NCBI GenBank assembly: GCA_017477125.1
Contig: JAFUXN010000076.1
Span: forward strand, 1 to 64,000
Source of the DNA: Selenomonadaceae bacterium
GTDB lineage: Bacteria > Bacillota > Negativicutes > Selenomonadales > Selenomonadaceae
Direction of reading: 5' to 3'
Length of the DNA: 64,000 nucleotides
Part shown: positions 31,385-39,978 of the stretch, piece by piece
Layout of the letters: each line of letters starts with the position of its first letter
Numbering within the stretch: the first letter of the stretch is position 1
The notes under the pieces: model-generated
The model's input: only the letters and a program-made list of their open reading frames with translations
Told to the model about the DNA's origin: nothing
Database searches by the model: none
Made by a program: the position numbers and the translations under genes

Positions 31385-34315
31385 ATGCACTCTGATCTTA
31401 AAATCAACGACGAGCTCCACGGGTTCAAACTCATCGACCGCACGCACCTCGACGAGCTCCGCGCGGATACTTTCCAATTCGTTCACCTCAAGACCGGCGC
31501 CAAACTCTTCTTCATCGCCGCCGACGACGACAACAAAGTTTTCTACATCGGGTTTCGCACGCCGCCCACCGACGATACCGGCGTCGCTCACATCATCGAA
31601 CACTCTTTGCTCTGCGGCTCTAAAAAATATCCGCTCAAAGAACCGTTCGTCGAGCTCGTCAAGGGCTCGCTCAACACTTTCCTCAACGCCATGACTTATC
31701 CCGATAAAACCGTCTACCCCGTCGCCAGCCGCAATCCCAAAGATTTTCGCAACCTCGAGGACGTTTATCTCGACGCCGTTTTCAACCCCGCCATCTACTC
31801 AACTCCCGAAATCCTCATGCAGGAGGGCTGGCACTACGAGATCAACGATCAATCAGAACCGTTGACTTACAGCGGCGTCGTCTACAACGAGATGAAGGGC
31901 GCCCTCTCCTCACCCGAATCAATTCTCGGCAGTAAAATTTGTCGCGCCGTCTACCCCGATACCTGCTACCACTTCGAATCGGGCGGCGACCCCGAAGCAA
32001 TTCCCTCCCTCACGCTCGACGCCTTCATCGATTTTCATAAGCGTTATTATCACCCGTCTAATTCCTACATCTACCTCTACGGCGACGTTGATATCGATGA
32101 TCAATTGGCTTACCTCGATCGGGAATATCTGTCGAAGTATGATCGCCTCGAGATTGATTCGTCCATCGCTCGACAACAGCCGTTCGATCAAATGCGACGC
32201 GACGAAGATTTCTATCCGATCGGCGACGAGGAGGACGAGCGCGATAAAACTTTCCTCACGTTGAGCTTCCTCGTCGGTGACGTGCTCGATACCACCAAGC
32301 CCCTCGCCCTCAACGTCTTGGAACAAACTTTGCTCGTCGCCTCCGCCGCCCCGTTGAGGAAGGCGCTCGTCGACGCTCACATCGGTAAGGACGTCGATTC
32401 AAGTTTCGACGAAGATTATCTGCAGCCGACCTTCACCGTTCAGGTCAGCGGAGCCGAAGCCGCTCGTCTCGATGAATTTTACGAGCTCACCATGTCAACG
32501 TTGAAGAAGTTGGCGACCGACGGGATCGATCGTTCGCTCCTCCAAGCGTCGATCAATACATTGGAATTCGGTTTGCGCGAGGCTGATTTCGGCGGCACTC
32601 CGCGCGGATTGGTCTACGGCTTGCGCGCGCTCAAGAGTTGGTTGTACGACGCCGATCCCAACATGCATCTGCGTTATGAGGATTCGCTTGCCGAGCTCAA
32701 GGCGGGGCTCAACAGTCGCTACTACGAACAGCTCATCGAGGAGTACTTCCTCAACAATCCGCATCGAGTGCTGTTCACCCTCAAGCCGAGCAAGACCGTC
32801 GCCAAGGAACGCGAGGCTCGTCAGGCAGAGGCGCTTGAGAAGATCAAGGCGTCGCTCACATCAAACGAACTTCAATCGATCGTCGACAACGCCAATCGTC
32901 TCAAAGCTCGCCAGCAGGCGCCCGAAACTCCCGAAGCACTTGAAACGATCCCCATACTCAAGTTAGAGGACATTCGCAAAGAGGCTGAACGCTTGCCGCT
33001 GAAGTTCCGTGATCTCGACGGCACCCGCATTCTCGACAGTTGCGTTGAGACCAACGGCATCATCTATCTCAACTTTTTCTTCGACGCAACCCGCGTCCCT
33101 CAGAGCAAACGCTTCCACGCTCAACTGTTGATGAGTTTGCTCGGAGAGGTCGACACCAAAAATCACACCTATGAGGAGTTCACCACGCTCACCGATACGC
33201 ATCTCGGCGGCATCGGCATGGGGCTGCAGACTTACATCAAGAACGGCATGCCCGACTCGTTCAATCCAAAATGCCGCTTGACCGTCAAGGCGCTGGCGTC
33301 GAAACTGCCGGAGATGACCGACATTCTCATCGAGATGTTGACCGAAAGCATTTTCATCAACAAGAAACGCATTCGTGAGTTGATCGAAGAACAGCAGATT
33401 GGCATCGAGCTCAGCCTTCAACGCAACGCTCAAAGCATCGTGGTGTTGAGACTGGCGTCGTACCTGTCGAAGGCGGGCGCGTACCTCAACGAAGGCGTGC
33501 TGCCCTACAACAAATTTTTGAAGGAGCTGCTTGCGAACTTCGACAAGCGATTCGATGATCTGGTCGATGAGCTCTACGACGTGCTCACTCGATTGATCAA
33601 CAAGAACGGTTTGATCGTGGGCGTGACCGCCAACGATGACGTCTATAAACAGTTCGTGCCGCATCTGTCGAGATTGCTGAAGGCGTTGCCGACCGACGAA
33701 TTTAAAGTCGAGCATTACCACTTCCCGTTGAAGGCGAAGAACGAAGGCTTTATGTCGCAGAGTCGCGTGCAGTACGTGGGCAAGGGCGCCAATTTTATTA
33801 ATCTCGGCTTCGAATTTACCGGGGCGCTCGGCGTGCTCGAAACGATCATGAGATACGAATACATGTGGACGCTGATTCGAGTGCAGGGCGGCGCCTACGG
33901 AGCAATGACGAGCTTCACTCGCAGCGGCGCGATGCATTTCTGTTCGTATCGCGATCCGAATTTGAGCCGAACGTTGGCGGTGTTCGATCGGACAGCGGAT
34001 TTCCTGTCGAACTTCAACGTGTCCGATCGGGAGATGGACAAGTACATCATCGGGACGGTCAGCAAGTTGGATCATCCGTTGACGCCGTCGATGAAGGGCA
34101 ACCTTGCAATGGAGTGCTACATGAGGAGCATCACGTTCGATGATCGGCAAAAATATCGCGATGAGGTATTGGCGACGCGGCAGGAGACGATCCGCGGGTT
34201 GGCGCCGTTGATCGACGCGTGCATGAAGGCGAACAACCTTTGCGTGTTCGGCAATGAGGAACTGCTCCGTCAGAACAAAAGTATTTTCGGCGAGCTGGTC
34301 AATGTCAACGCATAA
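31385..34315 (+). CDS. M16C zinc metalloprotease (presequence-protease type)
   Basis: ATG 31385 after AAGGGAG; 976 residues, the usual M16C size. The inverted zinc motif HxxEH is in VAHIIEHSLLCGSKKYPLKEP near residue 70, and a downstream Glu (NEMKGAL) completes the site. Four M16-like domains with the C-terminal RVQGGAYGA motif close the chamber. There is no signal peptide. It would degrade peptides in the cytoplasm. dapA follows 19 nt later. The 5' half uses C-ending codons, the 3' half more G-ending ones. Confidence 0.92.
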   Translation: MHSDLKINDELHGFKLIDRTHLDELRADTFQFVHLKTGAKLFFIAADDDNKVFYIGFRTPPTDDTGVAHIIEHSLLCGSKKYPLKEPFVELVKGSLNTFLNAMTYPDKTVYPVASRNPKDFRNLEDVYLDAVFNPAIYSTPEILMQEGWHYEINDQSEPLTYSGVVYNEMKGALSSPESILGSKICRAVYPDTCYHFESGGDPEAIPSLTLDAFIDFHKRYYHPSNSYIYLYGDVDIDDQLAYLDREYLSKYDRLEIDSSIARQQPFDQMRRDEDFYPIGDEEDERDKTFLTLSFLVGDVLDTTKPLALNVLEQTLLVASAAPLRKALVDAHIGKDVDSSFDEDYLQPTFTVQVSGAEAARLDEFYELTMSTLKKLATDGIDRSLLQASINTLEFGLREADFGGTPRGLVYGLRALKSWLYDADPNMHLRYEDSLAELKAGLNSRYYEQLIEEYFLNNPHRVLFTLKPSKTVAKEREARQAEALEKIKASLTSNELQSIVDNANRLKARQQAPETPEALETIPILKLEDIRKEAERLPLKFRDLDGTRILDSCVETNGIIYLNFFFDATRVPQSKRFHAQLLMSLLGEVDTKNHTYEEFTTLTDTHLGGIGMGLQTYIKNGMPDSFNPKCRLTVKALASKLPEMTDILIEMLTESIFINKKRIRELIEEQQIGIELSLQRNAQSIVVLRLASYLSKAGAYLNEGVLPYNKFLKELLANFDKRFDDLVDELYDVLTRLINKNGLIVGVTANDDVYKQFVPHLSRLLKALPTDEFKVEHYHFPLKAKNEGFMSQSRVQYVGKGANFINLGFEFTGALGVLETIMRYEYMWTLIRVQGGAYGAMTSFTRSGAMHFCSYRDPNLSRTLAVFDRTADFLSNFNVSDREMDKYIIGTVSKLDHPLTPSMKGNLAMECYMRSITFDDRQKYRDEVLATRQETIRGLAPLIDACMKANNLCVFGNEELLRQNKSIFGELVNVNA

Positions 34316-34334
34316 TCAGATTGGAGCGAACGAC

Positions 34335-35219
34335 ATGAAGGATACAATTTTCAAGGGCGCGGGCGTCGCCATCATTACGCCCTTCACCGACGACGGCATC
34401 AACTTTGACGAGCTCGGTCGCATCATCGATCACCAGATCGAGCACGGCACCGACGCCATCATCATCACGGGCACCACGGGCGAGGCGGCAACCATGTCCG
34501 ACGCCGAGCACAAGGCGACCATCAAATTTGCCGTCGACCATGTCAAGAAGCGCGTCCCCGTCGTTGCCGGCACCGGCTCGAACGAAACGCGTTACGCGAT
34601 CGAGCTGTCGACCTATGCAGAGAGCGTTGGCGTCGACGGGCTTTTGATCGTCACGCCGTACTATAACAAGTGCACGCAAAACGGGCTTGCCGCGCATTAC
34701 GAGAAGATCGCCGACAGCGTCAACGTCCCGATCATCGTGTACAACGTGCCGTCGCGTACCGGCGTCTCGATCAAGGTCGACACTTATGCCCGCATCTCGA
34801 AACACCCGCGCATCGTCGGGATCAAAGAGGCGAACGGCGATCTTTCGTCGGTGGTGCGGACGCGGAAGGCATGCGGCGACGAGCTTGCGATCTACTCGGG
34901 CAATGACGATCAGATCATTCCGATCCTGTCGTTGGGAGGCTGCGGAGTGATCTCGGTGCTGTCGAACGTGGCGCCGCAAGAGACGCATGACATCTGTCAA
35001 TTGTATTTCGACGGCAAGTTTGAGGAAGCGGCGCGCATGCAGATCGATTACTCCGATCTGATCGACGCGCTGTTCTGCGAGGTCAATCCGATCCCGGTCA
35101 AGACGGCGATGAACTTGATGGGTTGGAACGCGGGACCGTTGAGAATGCCGTTGAGCCCCATGGAGCCGCAGAATGTCGAGCGATTGAGGGCGGCATTGGC
35201 GGCGCATAAATTGATTTGA
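34335..35219 (+). CDS. dapA: 4-hydroxy-tetrahydrodipicolinate synthase
   Basis: ATG 34335 after TTGGAGCG; 294 residues. TIM barrel with ITGTTGEAATM (substrate loop), LIVTPYYNK, YNVPSRTG and the Schiff-base Lys in IVGIKEANGD near residue 160. It condenses pyruvate and aspartate semialdehyde on the lysine/diaminopimelate path, needed for peptidoglycan. Start-to-end codon shift: C-ending codons 18 of the first 30, 4 of the last 30. Confidence 0.95.
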   Translation: MKDTIFKGAGVAIITPFTDDGINFDELGRIIDHQIEHGTDAIIITGTTGEAATMSDAEHKATIKFAVDHVKKRVPVVAGTGSNETRYAIELSTYAESVGVDGLLIVTPYYNKCTQNGLAAHYEKIADSVNVPIIVYNVPSRTGVSIKVDTYARISKHPRIVGIKEANGDLSSVVRTRKACGDELAIYSGNDDQIIPILSLGGCGVISVLSNVAPQETHDICQLYFDGKFEEAARMQIDYSDLIDALFCEVNPIPVKTAMNLMGWNAGPLRMPLSPMEPQNVERLRAALAAHKLI

Positions 35220-35234
35220 TCGGAGGCGATTGAA

Positions 35235-35810
35235 TTGAAACGGCTGATCCAACTGTTGACGATGGCGATGATGCTGATGATGTCGACGGCGTGCTTTGCG
35301 GGTCAGGCAGAGACAATCGAGGAGGGCGCCGACCTCACCAAGATCGACAAGCTGACGATCTGCCTGCCGTACTACACCAAGATGCTCGACGAGGAGCCGA
35401 CGACCGACGAGCTGTTGAAGGCGTTGGCGGAGGCGGGCAAGAAGGCGAAGGGCTACGAAGTGATCTCGTATAACGATCTGGCGCGCGAGATCAAGGCGGA
35501 CACGGCGATCGACATTCGACGGCTGCCGATCCCCGAGTCGAAGAAGGTTTATAAGGAGTATGTGGACAAGTACGCCGACGCATATCTGTTCGTGACGATC
35601 GCCAACAACTCTCGAGTGAATTTGTTCGGGAGCGTGTACAAGGCGGGCACCAATGAATTGCTCTACGACTTTCGGATTGAGGGCGGCAAGGAGAAGTCGA
35701 GCAAGACGTTGAGGAACTACCAGACGTTGGCTGAAAGATTTTATGAAGCATTCGGGGCGGCGAAGGCTCGTCAGCTGAAACAGTCTCGCGGCGAGGACGA
35801 CGACGAATAA
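35235..35810 (+). CDS. Secreted protein of unknown function
   Basis: TTG 35235 after CGGAGG; 191 residues. A signal peptide is clear (KRLIQLLTMAMMLMMSTACFAGQAE, cleaved near AFA-G-like site; Cys-Phe-Ala could also suggest a lipobox variant). The rest is alpha/beta with DLTKIDKLTICLPYYTK and a C-terminal basic-acidic tip (RGEDDDE). The pattern DAYLFVTIANNSRVNLF is beta-rich. I do not recognise the family. It ends before the hairpin repeat array. Confidence 0.6.
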   Translation: MKRLIQLLTMAMMLMMSTACFAGQAETIEEGADLTKIDKLTICLPYYTKMLDEEPTTDELLKALAEAGKKAKGYEVISYNDLAREIKADTAIDIRRLPIPESKKVYKEYVDKYADAYLFVTIANNSRVNLFGSVYKAGTNELLYDFRIEGGKEKSSKTLRNYQTLAERFYEAFGAAKARQLKQSRGEDDDE

Positions 35811-35866
35811 ATAATTGATCCCGCCCACCCGCCCCTAAAACCTACGGTTTTGATCCCTTCAACGGT

Positions 35867-36093
35867 TGAGAAGGCAGTCGCCTTCAACACTTCCGTCGGT
35901 TCTGAAGGCAACAGCCTTCAATCCTCCCTGTCGATTCTGAAGGCAATAGCCTTCAATGTTCCCCGGCGGTTCTGAAGGCAACAGCCTTCAATCCTCCCTG
36001 TCGGTTCTGAAGGCAACAGCCTTCAATCCTCCCTGTCGGTTCTGAAGGCAACAGCCTTCAATCCCCCGGTCGGTTCTGAAGGTGGAACCTTCA
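35867..36093 (+). repeat. Tandem 35-bp hairpin repeats
   Basis: Dyads of the form TGAAGGCaacaGCCTTCA start at 35903, 35938, 35973, 36008 and 36043 at exact 35-bp steps, with a diverged first copy at 35867 and last at 36077 (GAAGGTGGAACCTTC). The linkers are mostly TCCTCCCTGTCGGTTC. The array lies between the secreted-protein gene and the tRNA. It may be a terminator-derived or structured-RNA repeat; no spacers are unique, so it is not CRISPR. Confidence 0.85.
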
Positions 36094-36126
36094 AAGGGTG
36101 GGAGAAAAATTTTTTGGTCAAAGGGC

Positions 36127-36155
36127 TTGCATTTTGGAAATGTAGCGCGTATAAT
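36127..36155 (+). promoter_or_regulatory. Promoter of tRNA-Pro
   Basis: TTGCAT (36127-36132), 17 bp, TATAAT (36150-36155), 29 bp before the tRNA. Confidence 0.75.
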
Positions 36156-36183
36156 AACAGCGTTGTCGATCGACAGCACGACT

Positions 36184-36260
36184 CGGGATGTAGCTCAGTT
36201 TGGTAGAGCACCGTGTTCGGGACGCGGGGGTCGTAGGTTCAAATCCTGTCATCCCGACCA
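36184..36260 (+). tRNA. tRNA-Pro (CGG)
   Basis: 77 nt with the CCA end encoded. Acceptor CGGGATG/CATCCCG, D arm with AGCTCAG, anticodon arm CCGTG-TTCGGGA-CGCGG giving anticodon CGG, T arm with GGTTCAAATCC. It reads CCG, a frequent codon in this genome. A promoter lies upstream and a bidirectional hairpin downstream. Confidence 0.95.
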
Positions 36261-36289
36261 TCTTGAATATTTTTGCAGGACACAATATA

Positions 36290-36324
36290 AAAATCCCTCT
36301 TCGCTCAAAGCGTCGAGGGATTTT
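36290..36324 (+). terminator. Bidirectional terminator between tRNA-Pro and rex
   Basis: AAAATCCCTC (36290-36299) pairs with GAGGGATTTT (36315-36324). The A and T flanks allow it to serve the tRNA rightward and rex leftward. Confidence 0.8.
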
Positions 36325-36367
36325 CCGTTTCCGTCGTTCAATGCAATCGGTTAATTCGACGAGTGTT

Positions 36368-36994
36368 TTAGTCGAGGCGCGCCAAGTGGTACGACAGGCT
36401 GCTCAGCCCGATCGACAAATCTTCGTTGACGATGTACATGGGTTTGGGTACCGACAGTTTGATCGGCGAGAAGTTCCAGATGCCCCGCACCTCAGATTCG
36501 ATCAGCAAGTCCGTCACGTTCTGCGCTTCAGACACCGGCACCGTGATGATCGCGATCTGGATTTTGCGCTCCGCCACGACCTCTTTGAGCACGTCGATGC
36601 CCTGCACTTTGATCCCGTTGATCGTCGTGCCGACCACGCTCTTATCGGTATCGAACAGCGCCACCAGGTTGAAGCCCAACGTGATGAAGTTTTTATAGTT
36701 AGCAAGCGCACTGCCGAGGTGTCCGACGCCCACGATAGCGAAGTTCCAGTGGTTTTCGAGCCCCAGAATGTTGCCGATCCTGTTCTTGAGTTCGCTCACG
36801 TAGTAGCCGACGCCCTTCTTGCCGAATTGCCCGAACGACGCCAAATCTTTTCTGATCTGCTCGGGCGTGATATCGAGCCGCCGTCCGAATTCGTCGGAGG
36901 AAATGATGTCCATGCCGTCCTTCTCTGCGAAGTTCAACGTACGAAAGTAGAGCGGGAGCCTCCCGATTGTCGCTTGTGAGATTTCATTTTTCAT
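36368..36994 (-). CDS. rex: Redox-sensing repressor Rex
   Basis: The start is taken as ATG 36994 (MKNEIS); an earlier ATG at 37027 lies inside the ligase gene. About 208 residues. Winged helix: RLPLYFRTLNFAEKDG, ISSDEFGRRLDITPEQIRKDL; Rossmann domain with VGVGHLGSALANY binding NADH/NAD. Rex represses fermentation and respiration genes until NADH rises. It ends the leftward operon. Confidence 0.93.
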   Translation of the reverse strand: MKNEISQATIGRLPLYFRTLNFAEKDGMDIISSDEFGRRLDITPEQIRKDLASFGQFGKKGVGYYVSELKNRIGNILGLENHWNFAIVGVGHLGSALANYKNFITLGFNLVALFDTDKSVVGTTINGIKVQGIDVLKEVVAERKIQIAIITVPVSEAQNVTDLLIESEVRGIWNFSPIKLSVPKPMYIVNEDLSIGLSSLSYHLARLD

Positions 36995-37001
36995 TTTAGC
37001 G

Positions 37002-38735
37002 TTATTTTCTCCTTTTGATTTCTTCATTCTCGGGGAGCAGCGAAATCGCTCCGCCGAGCGCGCCGAGCAGCCACATCAGCATTGACGTTGGGATATTGAA
37101 CAGCAGATTATCCGTCAGACCGTTTAAAGTCATCGACAGAAACGCCAGCCCGATCCCGAACTTCACGCCGTCAGTTATTTGCCGGTTGCTAATCTCGGCG
37201 ACTTCATTCCAATCGAATATTTTTTTGTCCTCGTCGACGGTCGGCGTCATAATCCTCTTGATGCGGGGAGCCTCCTTCTCCTCCGATTCATCTTCGATTG
37301 AGTTGTCGTCCGATCGTTCCGATTCGATTGGTTTGTCCCGATGGGTGATTGGCAGTTTTGTTTTTTTGAGCGAGATTTTCTTTTTGAGTGAGACCTTCTC
37401 GACTGTCGCAGTCGATTCCCCGTCGGCGTCGTCCTCTCGATCGTCCTTCGATAACGAAATCCAACCGATGAACTTCTCCGACGCGTCGGCGATTGCATCT
37501 TCTGTACGTTCCTTCATTCTGACGAGCCGTTCAAGCCGCCCGTTCTCAATCAGGTAACGTTCCTTGATCTCGCCGGCGGTCTCCGCGAGCTTACGCTTAA
37601 GCCCGACGTTCCAAATCCGCTCGATGAGAGATAATACCTTGTCCTTGATTGCATTGAACTTCCGATTGGCGCCAAGCTCGAGTGTCATGAGCATGGTGCC
37701 GAAGAAGTACCAAAAGAATGCCATCGCGCCGATAATCCCGACCTCGGCGGCATGGTGCAGGAAAATGTTGTGCGCGTGGAATATCTCAACGTTCGCTCCC
37801 TTAAGATAGTAATCGTAATTTGGATAGACAGACTTAAATGCGCCCCAACCGATTCCTATGAACGGGTGATCGGTGATCATCGCGAGGGTGCTCGTCCAGA
37901 TGCCGATGCGAAGTCCTTCGGAACTGTCGGTTGCGATGAAGATTGACAGCATGCGATCGACGAACGCGGCATCGTAATGGAGGATCCCGCCGGTGACGAA
38001 CAAGAAGAATACAAACACGCGCCAATCTTGAATGATGCCGTAGATGACGAAGACGATGGCGATGGTCAAGTAGGCGCCGCGCGCGTAAGTCATGGCGAGA
38101 CAAGCGGCGAGCATGACGATGGCGATGATCATGGCAAACTTTTGAGTTCTGCCGGCGACCTTGGCGAGCACGCCCAACGCCAGGCAGATGAATATGTCGA
38201 GGTAGCCTGCGAGCACGTTGGGGTTTTCGAGCGTTGAGAAGACGCGCTTACGGAGCTCGGGGAATTTCTCGGGATCGACCCATTTCATATCGGCGGTATC
38301 GATGCCGAAGACGAATTGGAAGTAGCCCCACAGCACCACCAGCAATGCGGAGGCGGCGAGCGCGATCACGACGGCGCGAACCTGTTGACGTGATCTGATG
38401 TTTTGTCCGATGAGCAGGTAAGTCAAGCCGTAGATGCCGACGAACGAGCAGAAGTGGTAGAGCAGTTCGAAGTTTAGGCTCGACGAATTGAACACCGAGA
38501 CGAGCGCAATGAGCGCGAAGATCATGGCGGGCGTGTCGAAGGGCAGGGCGCGCATCTTGAATTTGTTGTCGAGCGCCAGACGCATGACCCAAGTGACCGT
38601 GCCGAACAGGACTGCCGCGGCGGCGATGCTCGGGAACAGGGCGAGGAAGAAGGCTTCGACGATAATGGCGCGCATGGTCCAGATTTCGAGAGTTCTGATG
38701 CGTCGCCTTCTCACGAAGACATCTGCTCGATTCAT
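37002..38735 (-). CDS. O-antigen ligase/polymerase-like membrane protein
   Basis: ATG 38735 after AGGAGG; 577 residues. About ten to twelve TM segments, with the Wzy_C-type signature (FHAHNIFLHHAAEVGIIGAMAFFWYFFG). It should join sugar chains to lipid A or polymerise a surface glycan, matching a diderm. Between the last TM pairs there is a long charged insertion (about 385-530, rich in Lys, Asp, Glu) that is unusual for the family. It precedes rex. Confidence 0.8.
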   Translation of the reverse strand: MNRADVFVRRRRIRTLEIWTMRAIIVEAFFLALFPSIAAAAVLFGTVTWVMRLALDNKFKMRALPFDTPAMIFALIALVSVFNSSSLNFELLYHFCSFVGIYGLTYLLIGQNIRSRQQVRAVVIALAASALLVVLWGYFQFVFGIDTADMKWVDPEKFPELRKRVFSTLENPNVLAGYLDIFICLALGVLAKVAGRTQKFAMIIAIVMLAACLAMTYARGAYLTIAIVFVIYGIIQDWRVFVFFLFVTGGILHYDAAFVDRMLSIFIATDSSEGLRIGIWTSTLAMITDHPFIGIGWGAFKSVYPNYDYYLKGANVEIFHAHNIFLHHAAEVGIIGAMAFFWYFFGTMLMTLELGANRKFNAIKDKVLSLIERIWNVGLKRKLAETAGEIKERYLIENGRLERLVRMKERTEDAIADASEKFIGWISLSKDDREDDADGESTATVEKVSLKKKISLKKTKLPITHRDKPIESERSDDNSIEDESEEKEAPRIKRIMTPTVDEDKKIFDWNEVAEISNRQITDGVKFGIGLAFLSMTLNGLTDNLLFNIPTSMLMWLLGALGGAISLLPENEEIKRRK

Positions 38736-38750
38736 CGACGAACCTCCTGT

Positions 38751-39959
38751 TCAGTTTACAAGCATTTGACGGACGCCGCCGATCATGTAGAGTGAACCTG
38801 CCGCGATCAACACCGTTTGATTCGTCCCGCCGTTGATCCATTTGTCGAAAGCCGCCTTGACATCATCGATCGCCTCCGCGCGGATTTGTCGACGCTCGAT
38901 CAGTTTGGCAACGGCATTGGGATCGGCGGCGCGATCGGATTGCGGACGAGTAACAATCACCTCGTCCGACGGTCTGAACAAAATGTTGATCATACCGTTG
39001 AAATCCTTGTCGCCGAGCACTCCGAACAGAAATCGCCGCGGTCGATCGCCGAATTTGATGTCGAGCGAACGACGAAGGGCAGTCGCGCCGTCGGGATTAT
39101 GAGCGCCGTCAATGACGACCGTCCTGCCGTTGACGTCAAACAGTTCGAAGCGCCCCGCCCATTTGACATGTTCGAGCGCGCTTTCAATGATCGATCGGGT
39201 AATGCGCGGCTCGTTGAGACATTCGGCGGCAGCGACGGCAACGGCAACATTCTCCCGTTGGTAATCGCCCTCGAGAGAAGTTTTAACGTCGACGGTTGGA
39301 GGCATGATCAGTTTTGCATCGAGCAGAGTGGCGACGGCAGAAATGATTTTGAGAGGTTCACCCTTCGCCGCCGTCACGACGGGAACGCCGCGCTTGATGA
39401 TGCCCGCCTTATGACGAGCAATGTTTTCGAGCGTGCCGCCGCACTTATCGGCGTGATCCATGCCCACGTTGGTTATCACCGACACGACGGGAGTGATCAC
39501 ATTGGTCGAATCGAGCGTGCCGCCCAATCCCACCTCGATCACCGCGTAGTCGACATTCTCACGCGCAAAGTAATCGAATGCCATTGCCGTCATTGCTTCA
39601 AATTGTGTGGGGTGCTCGTCGCCGTCGTTGAGCATCGCGTCGATCACATGAGCGATCCTTTCGACGCCCGCCGCAAAACTCTCCTCGTCGATCTCCCGAC
39701 CGTTGAGCCTGAACCGTTCGCAATAACTCGTCAGATGCGGCGACGTAAACATTCCAACCTTAAATCCCGCCGTCGACAGAATCTGATTGAGCATCGCGCA
39801 GACGGAGCCCTTGCCGTTGGTGCCGGTCACGTGGATCGTCTTGTACTTCGATTGCGGATTGTCGAGCCGAGCCAGCAGTCTGCTGATGCGTTCGAGCCCC
39901 GCCTTGATCCCAAACACGCGGAGCCTCTCAAGGTAATCGATCGCCTCATGGTAGTTCAT
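38751..39959 (-). CDS. folC: Folylpolyglutamate / dihydrofolate synthase
   Basis: 402 residues, slightly short for FolC (about 420-430). The Mur ligase-like ATP loop is HVTGTNGKGSVCAM near residue 43; TSPHL and DGAHNPDGA follow. It adds glutamate to folates and may also make dihydrofolate. It lies 19 nt downstream of valS in the same direction. Confidence 0.9.
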   Translation of the reverse strand: MNYHEAIDYLERLRVFGIKAGLERISRLLARLDNPQSKYKTIHVTGTNGKGSVCAMLNQILSTAGFKVGMFTSPHLTSYCERFRLNGREIDEESFAAGVERIAHVIDAMLNDGDEHPTQFEAMTAMAFDYFARENVDYAVIEVGLGGTLDSTNVITPVVSVITNVGMDHADKCGGTLENIARHKAGIIKRGVPVVTAAKGEPLKIISAVATLLDAKLIMPPTVDVKTSLEGDYQRENVAVAVAAAECLNEPRITRSIIESALEHVKWAGRFELFDVNGRTVVIDGAHNPDGATALRRSLDIKFGDRPRRFLFGVLGDKDFNGMINILFRPSDEVIVTRPQSDRAADPNAVAKLIERRQIRAEAIDDVKAAFDKWINGGTNQTVLIAAGSLYMIGGVRQMLVN

Positions 39960-39978
39960 CGCAAATTTCCCGGCACGC

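Noticed and set aside
35867-36093. CRISPR array
   Set aside because: Units are fully tandem at 35 bp with near-identical linkers; there are no unique spacers and no cas genes.
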